DNA of 64,000 nucleotides from Comamonadaceae bacterium (GTDB lineage Bacteria > Pseudomonadota > Gammaproteobacteria > Burkholderiales > Burkholderiaceae_C), in the NCBI GenBank assembly GCA_947456305.1, contig CANGPN010000004.1, positions 1-64,000 on the forward strand. Reading direction: 5' to 3'. A program made the position numbers and the translations under genes. The notes below the pieces were generated by a model that was given only the letters and a program-made list of their open reading frames with translations, had not been told where the DNA came from and searched no databases. Below are positions 41,230 to 51,335 of the stretch, piece by piece. Within the stretch, counting starts at the first letter, position 1. Each line of letters starts with the position of its first letter.

Positions 41230-41936
41230 GACTTCACAAAACTCAAAAATTGAGGCAATGCTGCGGATGAAGGCTGGTGTGTGAAACCAAACTCGGCTAA
41301 CAATTCCAACGCTTCGGAAAAAGTGTAGGTCCTGTAGTCAATGCACTGCTCCATCAATTTCTCGTCGTTGGCGTGCAGAAAATAATGTTTGGTAAAGCCA
41401 TGTGCAATGGGTTTGATCGTTTGGGAGTAGATGTAGCCATTCGTGATCGGGCTTTGGTAATCTTTATGTGGACCTTGTACACCCAATAGCAAATGTCCAC
41501 TGGTACGTACATGCTCAGACACCCTGGCCAATCCTTCCTCATTGGCTTTTTCGTCATAGATGTGGCTGACCAAAAAAGGTTCGTTCACTCCGTCCATGAC
41601 GAAGTACCAAACACCGCCGTATGAGAATGCCAAATCAAATTGCTTGTCCAAAGACAGTGCAGTGACGTTTTGATGAGCCAGTTGCACTTGAGGAAACTTG
41701 TCGAGTCGATTCTTGGCAATTAACAACATGGCTTCGGTCAAATCAAAGCCGGTGATTTCAACGTCTTTTTTTCTGCTGGCCAATTCTTCCAGGATCAAAC
41801 CGGTGCCGCATCCAATTTCAAGCACTTGGTGGAAATCTGCATTAGAAATTAACTCATTAACTATTTTTGGATAGTCGTAATAGCCGGATGTCATTATTAG
41901 GTCGTAATAACCCGACATATTTGTGTAATCGCCCAT
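41226..41936 (-). CDS. SAM-dependent class I methyltransferase
   Basis: A 236-residue protein with motif I LEIGCGTGLILEELA near residue 45, followed by ITGFDLTEAMLLIAKNRL (acidic residue for ribose) and a motif IV-like FDLAFSYGGVWYF. The substrate is unknown; the first 30 residues are Tyr-rich (MSGYYDLIMTSGYYDYP). I chose the ATG with GAGGAAA upstream over one 25 codons earlier. It heads a coupled three-gene operon. Its base composition looks more AT-rich than its neighbours, which may mean transfer. Confidence 0.85.
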   Translation of the reverse strand: MGDYTNMSGYYDLIMTSGYYDYPKIVNELISNADFHQVLEIGCGTGLILEELASRKKDVEITGFDLTEAMLLIAKNRLDKFPQVQLAHQNVTALSLDKQFDLAFSYGGVWYFVMDGVNEPFLVSHIYDEKANEEGLARVSEHVRTSGHLLLGVQGPHKDYQSPITNGYIYSQTIKPIAHGFTKHYFLHANDEKLMEQCIDYRTYTFSEALELLAEFGFTHQPSSAALPQFLSFVKS

Positions 41937-42052
41937 TGTTTTCCTCGAATTGAATACATACTCCGAGTAACCGGTTCTACAAAAAACAAACCGATACTTT
42001 TGATCAAGCATATCAGTATGTTGAAACGCTAAGACTTAGCGCATAATTTCTC

Positions 42053-42478
42053 ATGGACAAACCAATCACATGCACTTATTGCTCGCTGGCCCCGGCCCGC
42101 ATCATTGATGAAAGCGCTTTGTCAATCGCATTTCACGATGTCTTCCCCGTTTCTCCTGGACACACTCTCATCATTCCAAAACGACACACTGCTTCATTTT
42201 TTGACCTGACTAACCAGGAACGTGAAGACATGATGGCCTTGATGATGCGCGTCAAAAACAAATTACAGGAAGAGCACAACCCGCAAGGCTTCAACGTCGG
42301 TGTGAACGAAGGCTTTGCCGCCGGCCAGACGGTGATGCACATCAATATGCACTTGATACCGCGCTTCAAAGGCGATGTGACTGACCCGCGCGGCGGCATT
42401 CGCTGGTTGTTTCCGGACAAAGCCGTTTTCTGGGACAAAAAACCAGAGATACCTGATGCCGGCGACGCCAAGCCCTGA
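42053..42478 (+). CDS. HIT-like protein with Asn at the nucleophile position
   Basis: A 141-residue histidine-triad fold protein with an N-terminal CxxC pair (ITCTYCSLAP), the PVSPGHTLIIPKRH segment and GFNVGVNEGFAAGQTVMHINMHLIPR. In the HxHxHxx motif the middle His, which forms the nucleotidyl intermediate, reads Asn (HINMHLI). Other family landmarks, such as the conserved tail DPRGGIRW, are kept. It may be a non-hydrolysing nucleotide-binding protein, or use another residue. Confidence 0.85.
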   Translation: MDKPITCTYCSLAPARIIDESALSIAFHDVFPVSPGHTLIIPKRHTASFFDLTNQEREDMMALMMRVKNKLQEEHNPQGFNVGVNEGFAAGQTVMHINMHLIPRFKGDVTDPRGGIRWLFPDKAVFWDKKPEIPDAGDAKP

Positions 42479-42498
42479 TACTCCAACCGGTCTCAATC

Positions 42499-42846
42499 AT
42501 GAAAAAAAATCCTATCGTCCGACTCGCTACGTTAATACTTGCTGTGTTAGTTGTTGGCGCATGTACTCAAGAACAACAAAACAAAATCGGGCGAGGCATA
42601 CAAAACTGGACCGGTACAGACGGTGTACTCGAAATCTACGCTGGTGACAAACTGGTACGGCGTTTCTTACAAGTAGACAAACTCAGCACTGCGCTAGGAA
42701 CGGATGACGGCAAACCACGTGAATACCGTTATGGTTATGGCTATCTGGACGAAAACCTGAACATGCAAGTCGACCCGGGAGAAAAAAAAGTCTACTTTGA
42801 ATTCAGTAATTATTCAAACATCGTATTTTTTGAAAACCCGCACTGA
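42499..42846 (+). CDS. Small lipoprotein of unknown function
   Basis: A 115-residue protein not recognised as any characterised family. A signal peptide ends in the lipobox VVGAC, so the mature protein should be lipid-anchored at about Cys22. The rest is polar and beta-rich, with LEIYAGDKLVRRFLQVDKL, a Tyr/Gly patch and an acidic YLDENLNMQVDPGEKK stretch. It starts 20 bases after the HIT-like gene on the same strand, probably one transcript, and ends one base before the opposing enoyl-CoA hydratase gene. Confidence 0.75.
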   Translation: MKKNPIVRLATLILAVLVVGACTQEQQNKIGRGIQNWTGTDGVLEIYAGDKLVRRFLQVDKLSTALGTDDGKPREYRYGYGYLDENLNMQVDPGEKKVYFEFSNYSNIVFFENPH

Positions 42847-43641
42847 TCAAGCCTCAGAGCTCCAGGACGGTTTGCGCTTGTCCAGAAAAGCCTGAAAGCC
42901 TTCCTGCGCTGTTTCATCCATCATGTTGCAAGCCATGGTCTGACCGGCTAACTGGTACGCTGCTGCAATACCCATCTCGATTTGCTTGTAAAAAAGCGCT
43001 TTGCCCATTCTGACTGCAGGCTCAGGTTTGGCGCTGATCTTGAGGCACAGATTCACTATAGTGTCTTCAAGTTGCGCTATGGGTACGCTGTGGTTAATCA
43101 AACCGCGCTCTACCGCCTGCGATGCGTCAATAAAGTCACCGGTTAACAGCATTTCCATGGCTTGCTTGCGGTGCATGCTGCGGCTCAAGCCAACGCCAGG
43201 CGTCGAACAAAATAAACCGTAATTTATGCCGGAGACAGCAAATTTGGCACTGTCGGCAGCGACAGCCAAGTCACACATGCTGACCAACTGACAGCCCGCT
43301 GCAGTAGCAATACCTTGCACCTGGGCCACCACTGGTTGCGGCAACTGCTGAATCTGCATCATCACCTTGGAGCACAAAGCAAACAAATCTGTGTAATAGG
43401 CCTGGTCGGGGTGGCTGCACATTTCACGCAAATCATGTCCGGCCGAGAACGCCTTACCCAGTGCGGCGAGCACAATCACCCGGCAATCGGCTTTGGCACT
43501 GGTGACAGAGAGAGCATCATTCAATGCCTGCAACATCTGCGTCGACAATGCGTTGAAGCTGTCAGGCTTGTTCAGAACAAGCCGCCATATGCCGGGCGCG
43601 GGATTCTCGGTGATCACCAGAGTAGAGGTGGATGCTTGCAT
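42847..43641 (-). CDS. Enoyl-CoA hydratase/isomerase family protein
   Basis: A 264-residue crotonase-fold protein. The oxyanion-hole segments are AFSAGHDLREM near residue 67 and VQGIATAAGCQLVSMCDLAVA near residue 115. The AGHDLREM pattern resembles ECHDC3-type enzymes. One catalytic Glu of classical hydratases is not obvious, so activity could differ. The ATG of MQASTSTLV was chosen over a start 24 codons upstream that would overlap aat. Confidence 0.87.
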   Translation of the reverse strand: MQASTSTLVITENPAPGIWRLVLNKPDSFNALSTQMLQALNDALSVTSAKADCRVIVLAALGKAFSAGHDLREMCSHPDQAYYTDLFALCSKVMMQIQQLPQPVVAQVQGIATAAGCQLVSMCDLAVAADSAKFAVSGINYGLFCSTPGVGLSRSMHRKQAMEMLLTGDFIDASQAVERGLINHSVPIAQLEDTIVNLCLKISAKPEPAVRMGKALFYKQIEMGIAAAYQLAGQTMACNMMDETAQEGFQAFLDKRKPSWSSEA

Positions 43642-43663
43642 GGTGTATCTTCTCCCTGAATAA

Positions 43664-44443
43664 GTGCCAGATGATGAATCTACCCCTATTGTGATGCAAC
43701 AACCCCAGGTCATTCAGTTGTCCGCTTACGACCCTTTGCCGCCACCGAGCAGAGCGTGGGGACGAGACACTGTGGCACCTGGTCTGCTGGCCATTGGCGG
43801 CGGTCTGGCTTTGCCTCGCTTGCTAGAAGCCTACGGGCAAGGCTGCTTCCCCTGGTACAGCGATGGTCAGCCGGTGATGTGGTGGAGCACCGATCCCCGG
43901 ATGGTGTTGCACTGCGATGAATTCAAATTGCACCGGTCTTTACGCAAAATCCTCACACACGCCGTGCTGGACGGTACGCTGCAAATCCGTATGAACTGCG
44001 ATTTTGAGGCGGTGATACAACACTGCGCGCGGGCGCCTCGTCCCGGTCAGTCCGGCACTTGGATCGTCAAAGATATGGTGAATGCCTATGTGCAACTGCA
44101 CAAGGCCGGTTATGCACACAGCGTGGAAGCCTGGGTCAACGACCGGCTGGTCGGCGGCTTGTATGTCATTGCACTGGGTCAAGCCGTATTTGGTGAATCC
44201 ATGTTCAGTTTAGAGCCTAACGGCTCCAAGCTGGCGCTTGCCGGGCTGATGGCCTATTGCAAAGCGCACGGGGTGAAGTGGGTAGATTGCCAGCAAAAAA
44301 CAGCGCATTTGGCCAGTCTGGGCGCTCGTGAAATCAGCAGAATTGAATTTCTCGAACACTTGATGCATGCCAAAACCCAGGCTGCAATGCCATGGGAATT
44401 CCTACCTATATACTGGCAGCACATATTGAAAATAAGCCGCTGA
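43664..44443 (+). CDS. aat: Leucyl/phenylalanyl-tRNA--protein transferase
   Basis: A 259-residue (or 249 from the later ATG) enzyme of the bacterial N-degron pathway that adds Leu or Phe to proteins with N-terminal Arg or Lys for ClpS/ClpAP breakdown. The signatures [40 protein letters not shown] and [20 protein letters not shown] are all intact. The first start is GTG; the ATG ten codons later ([10 protein letters not shown]) is equally possible. bpt follows two bases after its stop. Confidence 0.96.
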   Translation: MPDDESTPIVMQQPQVIQLSAYDPLPPPSRAWGRDTVAPGLLAIGGGLALPRLLEAYGQGCFPWYSDGQPVMWWSTDPRMVLHCDEFKLHRSLRKILTHAVLDGTLQIRMNCDFEAVIQHCARAPRPGQSGTWIVKDMVNAYVQLHKAGYAHSVEAWVNDRLVGGLYVIALGQAVFGESMFSLEPNGSKLALAGLMAYCKAHGVKWVDCQQKTAHLASLGAREISRIEFLEHLMHAKTQAAMPWEFLPIYWQHILKISR

Positions 44444-44445
44444 AC

Positions 44446-45183
44446 GTGACGCATCTCAAGGATTTACCGCTTCAATCTTTGCAGTTTTATGCCACTGCGC
44501 CCTACCCATGCAGTTACTTGGAAGACAGACAGGCCAGATCCCAAGTTGCCACTCCCAGTCATTTGATACATAACGACACTTACTCAGAACTTGTGGCCAA
44601 AGGCTTTAGACGCAGCGGTTTGTTCACTTACCGGCCATATTGCGATGGTTGCCGTGCTTGCGTTCCCTTACGGATTTCAACCGACCGGTTTCAGCCCAAC
44701 CGCAGTCAGCGACGCACCTTGAAACTGCTCGCCGGTTTGTCGGTGCATATTTCTGAACTGGCCTATGTGCCAGAACACTACGACTTGTACCTGAATTACC
44801 AGACAGGCAGGCATTCAGGCGGCGGCATGGACCAAGACAGCGTCGAGCAGTACACCCAGTTTTTGTTGCAAAGCCGGGTCAATTCGCGACTGGTCGAATT
44901 CCGCGACCCGGCTTTGCCTGACGGTACACCCGGCAAATTGCGCATGGTGTCCATACTGGATGTGCTCAATGACGGATTGTCAGCTGTCTACACTTTTTTC
45001 GATCCAATGGCCAAATCTGGCTTGGGCACTTTTTGCGTGCTCTGGCAAATAGAACAAGCCAGACAACTCGGTCTGCCCTATGTTTATCTCGGCTATTGGA
45101 TAGCCCAAAGTCCGAAAATGGATTACAAAGCCCTTTTCAACCCGCACGAGCTATTGGTTGACGGTCAATGGCGAGAGGCCTGA
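44446..45183 (+). CDS. bpt: Aspartate/glutamate leucyltransferase
   Basis: A 245-residue transferase related to eukaryotic ATE1, which adds Leu to N-terminal Asp or Glu. The conserved [29 protein letters not shown] (Cys pair) and [20 protein letters not shown] are present. The GTG start two bases after the aat stop gives the normal family length; a longer frame would overlap aat by 52 bases. Together with Aat it covers both N-degron classes. Confidence 0.95.
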   Translation: MTHLKDLPLQSLQFYATAPYPCSYLEDRQARSQVATPSHLIHNDTYSELVAKGFRRSGLFTYRPYCDGCRACVPLRISTDRFQPNRSQRRTLKLLAGLSVHISELAYVPEHYDLYLNYQTGRHSGGGMDQDSVEQYTQFLLQSRVNSRLVEFRDPALPDGTPGKLRMVSILDVLNDGLSAVYTFFDPMAKSGLGTFCVLWQIEQARQLGLPYVYLGYWIAQSPKMDYKALFNPHELLVDGQWREA

Positions 45184-45206
45184 CACCTAAGCCGTAAAAT
45201 CCCGTC

Positions 45207-45989
45207 ATGCGAAATTCAGATGACGATAACGATCGTGCTCCCTCTATCCAGGTATTGGAGCGGATGTTTACTTTGATGAACGAGTTGGCATCCAGAGAAG
45301 GCTCAACCACACTCAAGGACATCAGCGAAAAAACCGGCCTTCACCCATCCACCGCTCACAGAATTTTGAATGACCTGGTCATAGGACGGTTTGTCGATCG
45401 TCCCGAGCCGGGGCATTACCGGCTTGGCATGCGGCTGCTGGAATTAGGCAATTTCGTCAAAGCCCGATTGAACGTGCGCGACGCCGCGCTCAAACCCATG
45501 CGTGAATTGCACCAAATGATTCAACAACCGGTGAATCTGAGTGTGCGCCAGGCGGATGAAATTGTCTATGTGGAGCGCGCTTACAGCGAGCGCTCCGGCA
45601 TGCAGGTAGTGCGCGCCATAGGCGGGCGGGCACCGCTGCATTTGACCTCGGTGGGCAAATTATTTCTGGCGGCAGACGAAGCAACTCGCGTGCGTGCGTA
45701 TGCCACCAAAACCGGCCTCAGTGGCCATACACGCAACAGCATTACGCAGTTGGCTGCGTTGGAAAAAGAACTGGCCAAGGTCAGGCAAAACGGCTTTGCG
45801 CGGGATAACGAAGAATTGGAGTTAGGCGTGCGTTGCATGGCCGCCGGTATATACGACGACCAAGGCAAGCTGATTGCAGGTTTGTCTATCTCGGCGCCGG
45901 CCGACCGTCTGGACGAGGGATGGCTAGCCAAACTGCAAGCCACCGCCCGCCAGATATCCGGGGCGCTGGGCTTTGCATTGAATGAATAG
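45207..45989 (+). CDS. IclR family transcriptional regulator
   Basis: A 260-residue regulator. The N-terminal winged helix holds the HTH in TLKDISEKTGLHPSTAHRILNDLV; an IclR effector-binding domain follows from about residue 90, with SVGKLFLAA, and the Cys in ELGVRCMAAGIYD aligns with the usual ligand pocket. The effector is unknown. It lies 23 bases after bpt and three bases from the end of pbpG, which comes from the other strand. Confidence 0.93.
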   Translation: MRNSDDDNDRAPSIQVLERMFTLMNELASREGSTTLKDISEKTGLHPSTAHRILNDLVIGRFVDRPEPGHYRLGMRLLELGNFVKARLNVRDAALKPMRELHQMIQQPVNLSVRQADEIVYVERAYSERSGMQVVRAIGGRAPLHLTSVGKLFLAADEATRVRAYATKTGLSGHTRNSITQLAALEKELAKVRQNGFARDNEELELGVRCMAAGIYDDQGKLIAGLSISAPADRLDEGWLAKLQATARQISGALGFALNE

Positions 45990-45992
45990 CGA

Positions 45993-46967
45993 TTAGGTTT
46001 GGGGCTGTTGCGCCGGGTGACGCAGTTCCACCCAGCGGCGAACCCGCTCGGCATCTGCGATGCGGCTTAATTTACCGGCGGAATCAAGGAACACCATCAC
46101 CAGTTTGCGGCCGGCGATCTTGGCTTGCATCACCAGGCATTGACCTGCTTCCGAGATATAGCCGGTTTTTTGCAAATCGATGTTCCATTGCGGGTTGGTA
46201 ACCAGACGGTTGGTCGAACGGTATTTCAAAGTGTGGTTACCGACTTCGACCGCAGTGCCACCGGAGGTAGTCAGCTCACGCAACATGGCGTCGTTGGCGG
46301 CATAAGCGACCAGGGTAGCTAAATCTTTGGCTGAAGACTGGTTTTTGCTGGACAAGCCGGTAGGTTCTGCGTAGTTGGTGTCGCTCATGCCCAATTGCTT
46401 GGCCTTGGCGTTCATCTGCTGGATAAAAGCGGAAAGGCCTTGGGGGTAAGTGCGGCCAAGCGCATGCGCAGCGCGATTTTCACTGGACATGAGAGCAAGG
46501 TGCAGCAATTCACCTCGGGTCAATGTGGTACCGGGACGCAAACGGGAGCTGCTGCCCTTTTCCATATCCACATCTTCATTGGTGATGGTGATGGGTTCAT
46601 CCAAACTGAGGTTGGACTCTCGTATCACTAAACCCGTCATTAACTTGGTGATAGAGGCAATCGGCAATATGGCGTTGTCGTTTTTGCTGAACAAAACTTC
46701 CTGTGTGTCCTGGTCGATGACATAAGCGACGCTGGATTTGAGCGACAACTCGTCGCTGCCGCCGTGTAAACCCGCGATTTGCCCGAACGAGGGACGGGCA
46801 GGAACCTCTGCTCGTGCACGCAATTTGATTTTTTTACGACTGACCGTGGCTTTGACCACTGTTTTTTTACCTGCCGCCATGTGTTGGCGGGCAAAAGCGG
46901 GGCTTGAAAACACGGCTAGGCTCAAAGCCGTGGCGGCAAAAATCATAGATATACGCAAAATTTTCAA
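45993..46967 (-). CDS. pbpG: D-alanyl-D-alanine endopeptidase, PBP7 type
   Basis: A 324-residue S11 peptidase that cuts peptidoglycan crosslinks in the periplasm. A signal peptide ends near FSSPAFA; a basic linker rich in Lys follows. The three active-site motifs are SITK (nucleophile Ser, near residue 106), SSEN and KTG. It has no PBP5-type C-terminal domain, which fits PBP7. Confidence 0.92.
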   Translation of the reverse strand: MKILRISMIFAATALSLAVFSSPAFARQHMAAGKKTVVKATVSRKKIKLRARAEVPARPSFGQIAGLHGGSDELSLKSSVAYVIDQDTQEVLFSKNDNAILPIASITKLMTGLVIRESNLSLDEPITITNEDVDMEKGSSSRLRPGTTLTRGELLHLALMSSENRAAHALGRTYPQGLSAFIQQMNAKAKQLGMSDTNYAEPTGLSSKNQSSAKDLATLVAYAANDAMLRELTTSGGTAVEVGNHTLKYRSTNRLVTNPQWNIDLQKTGYISEAGQCLVMQAKIAGRKLVMVFLDSAGKLSRIADAERVRRWVELRHPAQQPQT

Positions 46968-47011
46968 AAGACTGTCCTTGTCTGGTGTGAAACCTGATTT
47001 AACAGAGTTTA

Positions 47012-47040
47012 AGCGTATTTGAAAAATCTGGCAATATCAA
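47012..47040 (-). promoter_or_regulatory. Candidate sigma-70 promoter of pbpG
   Basis: On the minus strand TTGATA and TACGCT are separated by exactly 17 bases, about 45 bases before the pbpG ATG. The rest of this 126-base gap shows nothing else. Confidence 0.5.
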
Positions 47041-47093
47041 AGACTTGCGTGTCATTTTTAAAGCACCTAGGGTTTACGATAGGCCATCAAAAC

Positions 47094-48632
47094 TCAGCCC
47101 TGGGCAGCTACGCGCTCCGCTTTGCTTTGCAACTTATTCAAAGCACTCAAATACGCTTTGGCAGATGCCACAACGATATCCGGGTCTGAACCGACACCGT
47201 TGACAATGCGCCCGTTGTTTTGCAAACGCACAGTGACCTCCCCTTGGCTTTCAGTCGAACCGCTGATGGCGTTGACCGAATACAAAACCATTTCTGCGCC
47301 GCTTTGTACGTGCTTCTCAATGGCCTTCAGAGATGCATCTACCGGTCCGTTACCGCCCGATTCGCAAGACACTTCTTTGCCAGCATCGGTGAATACGATA
47401 GCTGCATGAGGTTGCTCACCGGTTTCACTGCGTTGGGAGAGTTTGACAAATGTGAACACATCGCCATCGTGCGACACGCTTTCTTCGCTGACCAACGCAA
47501 GGATGTCTTCATCAAAAATTTCACTCTTGCGATCAGCCAATTCTTTGAATCGTGCGAATGCAGCATTGGTCTCGGCTTCGCTTTCCAACTCCACACCTAA
47601 CTCCTGCAGGCGTTGTTTAAAAGCGTTACGGCCACTTAATTTACCGAGCACGATTTTGTTGGCGCTCCAGCCCACATCTTCGGCACGCATGATTTCATAG
47701 GTGTCGCGGGCTTTCAACACACCATCCTGGTGGATGCCTGAAGCGTGGGCAAAGGCATTTGCGCCAACCACGGCCTTGTTGGGTTGAACCACGAAACCGG
47801 TGGTCTGGCTGACCATGCGACTGGCCGCCAAAATGTGTTGGGTTTCAATACCGAGTGTCAAGCCGAAATAATCCTTGCGGGTTTTGACCGCCATGACAAT
47901 TTCTTCCAGCGAGCAATTACCTGCGCGCTCACCCAAGCCATTGATGGTGCATTCCACCTGACGTGCTCCTCCGATTTGCACACCGGCCAAAGAATTGGCA
48001 ACGGCCATGCCCAAATCATTGTGGCAATGCACAGACCAGATGGCTTTGTCTGAATTCGGGATACGCTCGCGCAAGGTTTTGATGAAGTTACCGTACAACT
48101 CGGGAACAGCGTAACCCACGGTGTCGGGTACGTTGATGGTGGTTGCGCCTTCAGCAATCACCGCTTCAATTACTCTGCATAAAAAATCGACATCGCTGCG
48201 ATAACCGTCTTCCGGACTGAACTCCACGTCTGACACCAGGTTTCTCGCAAAACGCACGGATTGCTTGGCCTGCTCGAACACCTGGTCGGGCGTCATACGC
48301 AATTTCTTTTCCATATGCAAGGCAGATGTCGCGATGAACGTATGAATACGTGAGCGCTTGGCTCCCTTGAGTGCCTCTGCGGCACGTGAAATGTCGCGGT
48401 CGTTGGCGCGCGACAGTGAGCAGACTGTTGATTCGGTGATGGCGTTGGCAATGGCTTTGACCGCTTGAAAATCTCCTTCGGAACTGGCTGCAAAACCAGC
48501 TTCGATCACATCAACCCGTAATCGCTCTAACTGCCTGGCAATGCGCAGTTTTTCGTCCCTTGTCATGGAGGCGCCAGGGGATTGCTCGCCATCCCGCAAA
48601 GTGGTGTCAAAAATTATCAATTGATTGCTCAT
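47094..48632 (-). CDS. leuA: 2-isopropylmalate synthase
   Basis: A 512-residue enzyme that condenses 2-oxoisovalerate with acetyl-CoA, the first step of leucine synthesis. The TIM-barrel starts [18 protein letters not shown] (metal Asp), with [19 protein letters not shown] (metal His residues) and [13 protein letters not shown]; the C-terminal LeuA allosteric domain for leucine feedback is present. AGGAGC lies seven bases before the ATG. Expression is probably set by the attenuator described just upstream. Confidence 0.97.
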   Translation of the reverse strand: MSNQLIIFDTTLRDGEQSPGASMTRDEKLRIARQLERLRVDVIEAGFAASSEGDFQAVKAIANAITESTVCSLSRANDRDISRAAEALKGAKRSRIHTFIATSALHMEKKLRMTPDQVFEQAKQSVRFARNLVSDVEFSPEDGYRSDVDFLCRVIEAVIAEGATTINVPDTVGYAVPELYGNFIKTLRERIPNSDKAIWSVHCHNDLGMAVANSLAGVQIGGARQVECTINGLGERAGNCSLEEIVMAVKTRKDYFGLTLGIETQHILAASRMVSQTTGFVVQPNKAVVGANAFAHASGIHQDGVLKARDTYEIMRAEDVGWSANKIVLGKLSGRNAFKQRLQELGVELESEAETNAAFARFKELADRKSEIFDEDILALVSEESVSHDGDVFTFVKLSQRSETGEQPHAAIVFTDAGKEVSCESGGNGPVDASLKAIEKHVQSGAEMVLYSVNAISGSTESQGEVTVRLQNNGRIVNGVGSDPDIVVASAKAYLSALNKLQSKAERVAAQG

Positions 48633-48677
48633 GATTCAGCTCCTGTGTCATCAACCACCGTCATACCCGTAGCGCAC

Positions 48678-48714
48678 CAAAACAAAAGGCCCGTTGCGGG
48701 TGCATACGGGCCTT
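48678..48714 (-). terminator. Leucine attenuator, 3:4 terminator stem
   Basis: On the minus strand AAGGCCCGT pairs perfectly with ACGGGCCTT (9 bp, 11-base loop) and is followed by TTTTGTTTT, a Rho-independent terminator 46 bases before leuA. Its 5' arm (GGCCCGT) can instead pair with ACGGGCC at 48744-48750 inside the leader peptide gene, giving a 2:3 antiterminator. Confidence 0.85.
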
Positions 48715-48733
48715 GGAAATAATCGCGCAAGCG

Positions 48734-48787
48734 TTACTGTCTGGGCCCGTTGGAGCCTAGTAGCAGTAAGTTGAGCGAGAAGTTCAT
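48734..48787 (-). CDS. leuL: leu operon leader peptide
   Basis: A 17-codon frame encodes MNFSLNLLLLGSNGPRQ, with five Leu codons, four of them in a row (TTA, CTG, CTA, CTA, two being rare types). It precedes a stem-loop pair in which the 2:3 and 3:4 stems exclude each other. By analogy with enteric leu attenuation, a ribosome stalled at the Leu codons would favour the 2:3 stem and leuA transcription. The ribosome binding site is weak. It is too short for usual gene callers. Confidence 0.82.
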   Translation of the reverse strand: MNFSLNLLLLGSNGPRQ

Positions 48788-48802
48788 GGCCAAAATGTAG
48801 CA

Positions 48803-48835
48803 TAAAGAAGAAATTGATCGAGGCATCGATCTTCT
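48803..48835 (-). terminator. Possible terminator after pssA
   Basis: On the minus strand GATCGA pairs with TCGATC across a four-base loop and outer AAGAA/TTCTT bases add to it, followed by a T-rich stretch. It starts at the pssA stop. It may end the ilv-psd-pssA transcript before the leu leader; the T run is broken, so efficiency is uncertain. Confidence 0.45.
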
Positions 48836-49638
48836 TAATGCAAGCCCTTCTCGTCAGGCTCATCAGTGGAGGTGCTGATCACGCTGGTCGGCAAGCCTTT
48901 GGCTTTGCGCCAAGCGTAAACCACGTACCCGCTGAAACCATAAGCCATAAACAAAGAAAAAAGCACGATGGGCGGATGGATATTAATGACCGCAATAGCA
49001 AGCGCAATAGACACTATGACAGCAAAAGGTACGCTTTTACGCATCCGGAAATCTTTGAAACTGTAGAAAGGCACATTGCTGACCATGGTCAAACCGGCGT
49101 ACATGCTGAGCGCAAAAATCAGCCATGCCATATCGCTCTTATTGATATCCAGCACTGTGACCAACCAGACAAATCCCATCACCAAGGCTGCGGCAGCTGG
49201 CGAAGGGAGTCCTTGAAAAAACCGTTTATCCACAACTTCAGTATTTACGTTAAAACGCGCTAAACGCAATGCAGCACATGCGCAATAAACAAAAGCAGCA
49301 AACCATCCCCAGCGGCCCAAATCTTTCAGCGCCCATTCGTAGCTGATTAATGCAGGAGCTGCACCGAATGACACCATGTCTGCCAATGAATCCATTTGGG
49401 CACCAAAAGCAGATTGGGTATTGGTCATGCGGGCCACGCGTCCATCCAAACTGTCAAGCACCATGGCTGCAAATACGCCGATTGCCGAAGCTTCATAGTG
49501 ATTGTTCATGGCCATGACAATGGCGTAAAAACCACCGAACAATGCCGCCAGTGTGAACAGGTTGGGCAATACATAAATGCCCTTGCGCAAACGGCTTGGC
49601 ACTTCTTCGACGGGGTCGCTGGACTCTTGGGGATTCAT
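48835..49638 (-). CDS. pssA: CDP-diacylglycerol--serine O-phosphatidyltransferase
   Basis: A 267-residue membrane enzyme that makes phosphatidylserine. The CDP-alcohol phosphotransferase signature is complete: DGRVAR, then eight residues, G, three residues, D, three residues, D (to MDSLADMVSFG). About seven hydrophobic segments follow LPNLFTLAALFGG. The ATG of MNPQESSDP lies four bases after psd; a longer frame would overlap psd. Psd next to it converts the product to phosphatidylethanolamine. Confidence 0.95.
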   Translation of the reverse strand: MNPQESSDPVEEVPSRLRKGIYVLPNLFTLAALFGGFYAIVMAMNNHYEASAIGVFAAMVLDSLDGRVARMTNTQSAFGAQMDSLADMVSFGAAPALISYEWALKDLGRWGWFAAFVYCACAALRLARFNVNTEVVDKRFFQGLPSPAAAALVMGFVWLVTVLDINKSDMAWLIFALSMYAGLTMVSNVPFYSFKDFRMRKSVPFAVIVSIALAIAVINIHPPIVLFSLFMAYGFSGYVVYAWRKAKGLPTSVISTSTDEPDEKGLH

Positions 49639-49642
49639 GGCA

Positions 49643-50289
49643 TTACAGCGTGGCCAACACTGTGCTTGTGGCAGACACTTTGTCGCCCGGTGCGACGCGG
49701 ACAATCGCTGTCAGAGGCAAATACACATCCACCCGCGAACCGAAGCGTATGAAACCATAACGCTGACCTTTTTCCAAAGCGTCGCCGGGGTGCACATAAC
49801 AAAGAATGCGACGCGCAATCAAACCCGCCACTTGCACCAATGTGACGACTTGGTTTTCGCCATTCATATTCGCATCGATGATGACCGCGTTGCGTTCATT
49901 TTCTGTCGAAGCCTTGTCCAGATCAGCATTGACAAACAAACCGGGAAAGTAATGCACAGCGCGCACACGACCATTGACACTGGAACGGTTGCTGTGAACG
50001 TTAAAAACGTTCATGAATACGCTGACGAGCAAAGCATCGCGGTCAGCGTAGGGATCACGCACTTTTTCAATTTTGACAATGCGGCCGTCCGCAGGGGACA
50101 GCACAGCATTCGCCTCATTAGGTACCGCCCGTGGCGGGTCGCGGAAAAACTGAATGACAAACACCAAAATGATGTAAGCAGGCAATGCAGCCAGCCAGCC
50201 CCACAACAGTGTCAACACCAGGGAAGCAACGGCGGCCAACCCAATAAAGGGCCAGCCTTCGCGCGCCAGCAATGGGTGCGGATAGTTCA

Positions 50290-50290
<1 letters not shown>
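49643..50290 (-). CDS. psd: Phosphatidylserine decarboxylase proenzyme
   Basis: A 215-residue pyruvoyl enzyme of the short (PSD-A) class. An N-terminal membrane segment is followed by [14 protein letters not shown] and [16 protein letters not shown]. Self-cleavage should occur at the Gly-Ser of [11 protein letters not shown], creating the pyruvoyl group on a short alpha chain. The ATG overlaps the ilvC stop as TGATG. This ilvC-psd-pssA-leuA order is typical of Burkholderiales. Confidence 0.96.
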
Positions 50291-51318
<1,028 letters not shown>

Positions 51319-51335
51319 TTAAATGTTGATTCAAT

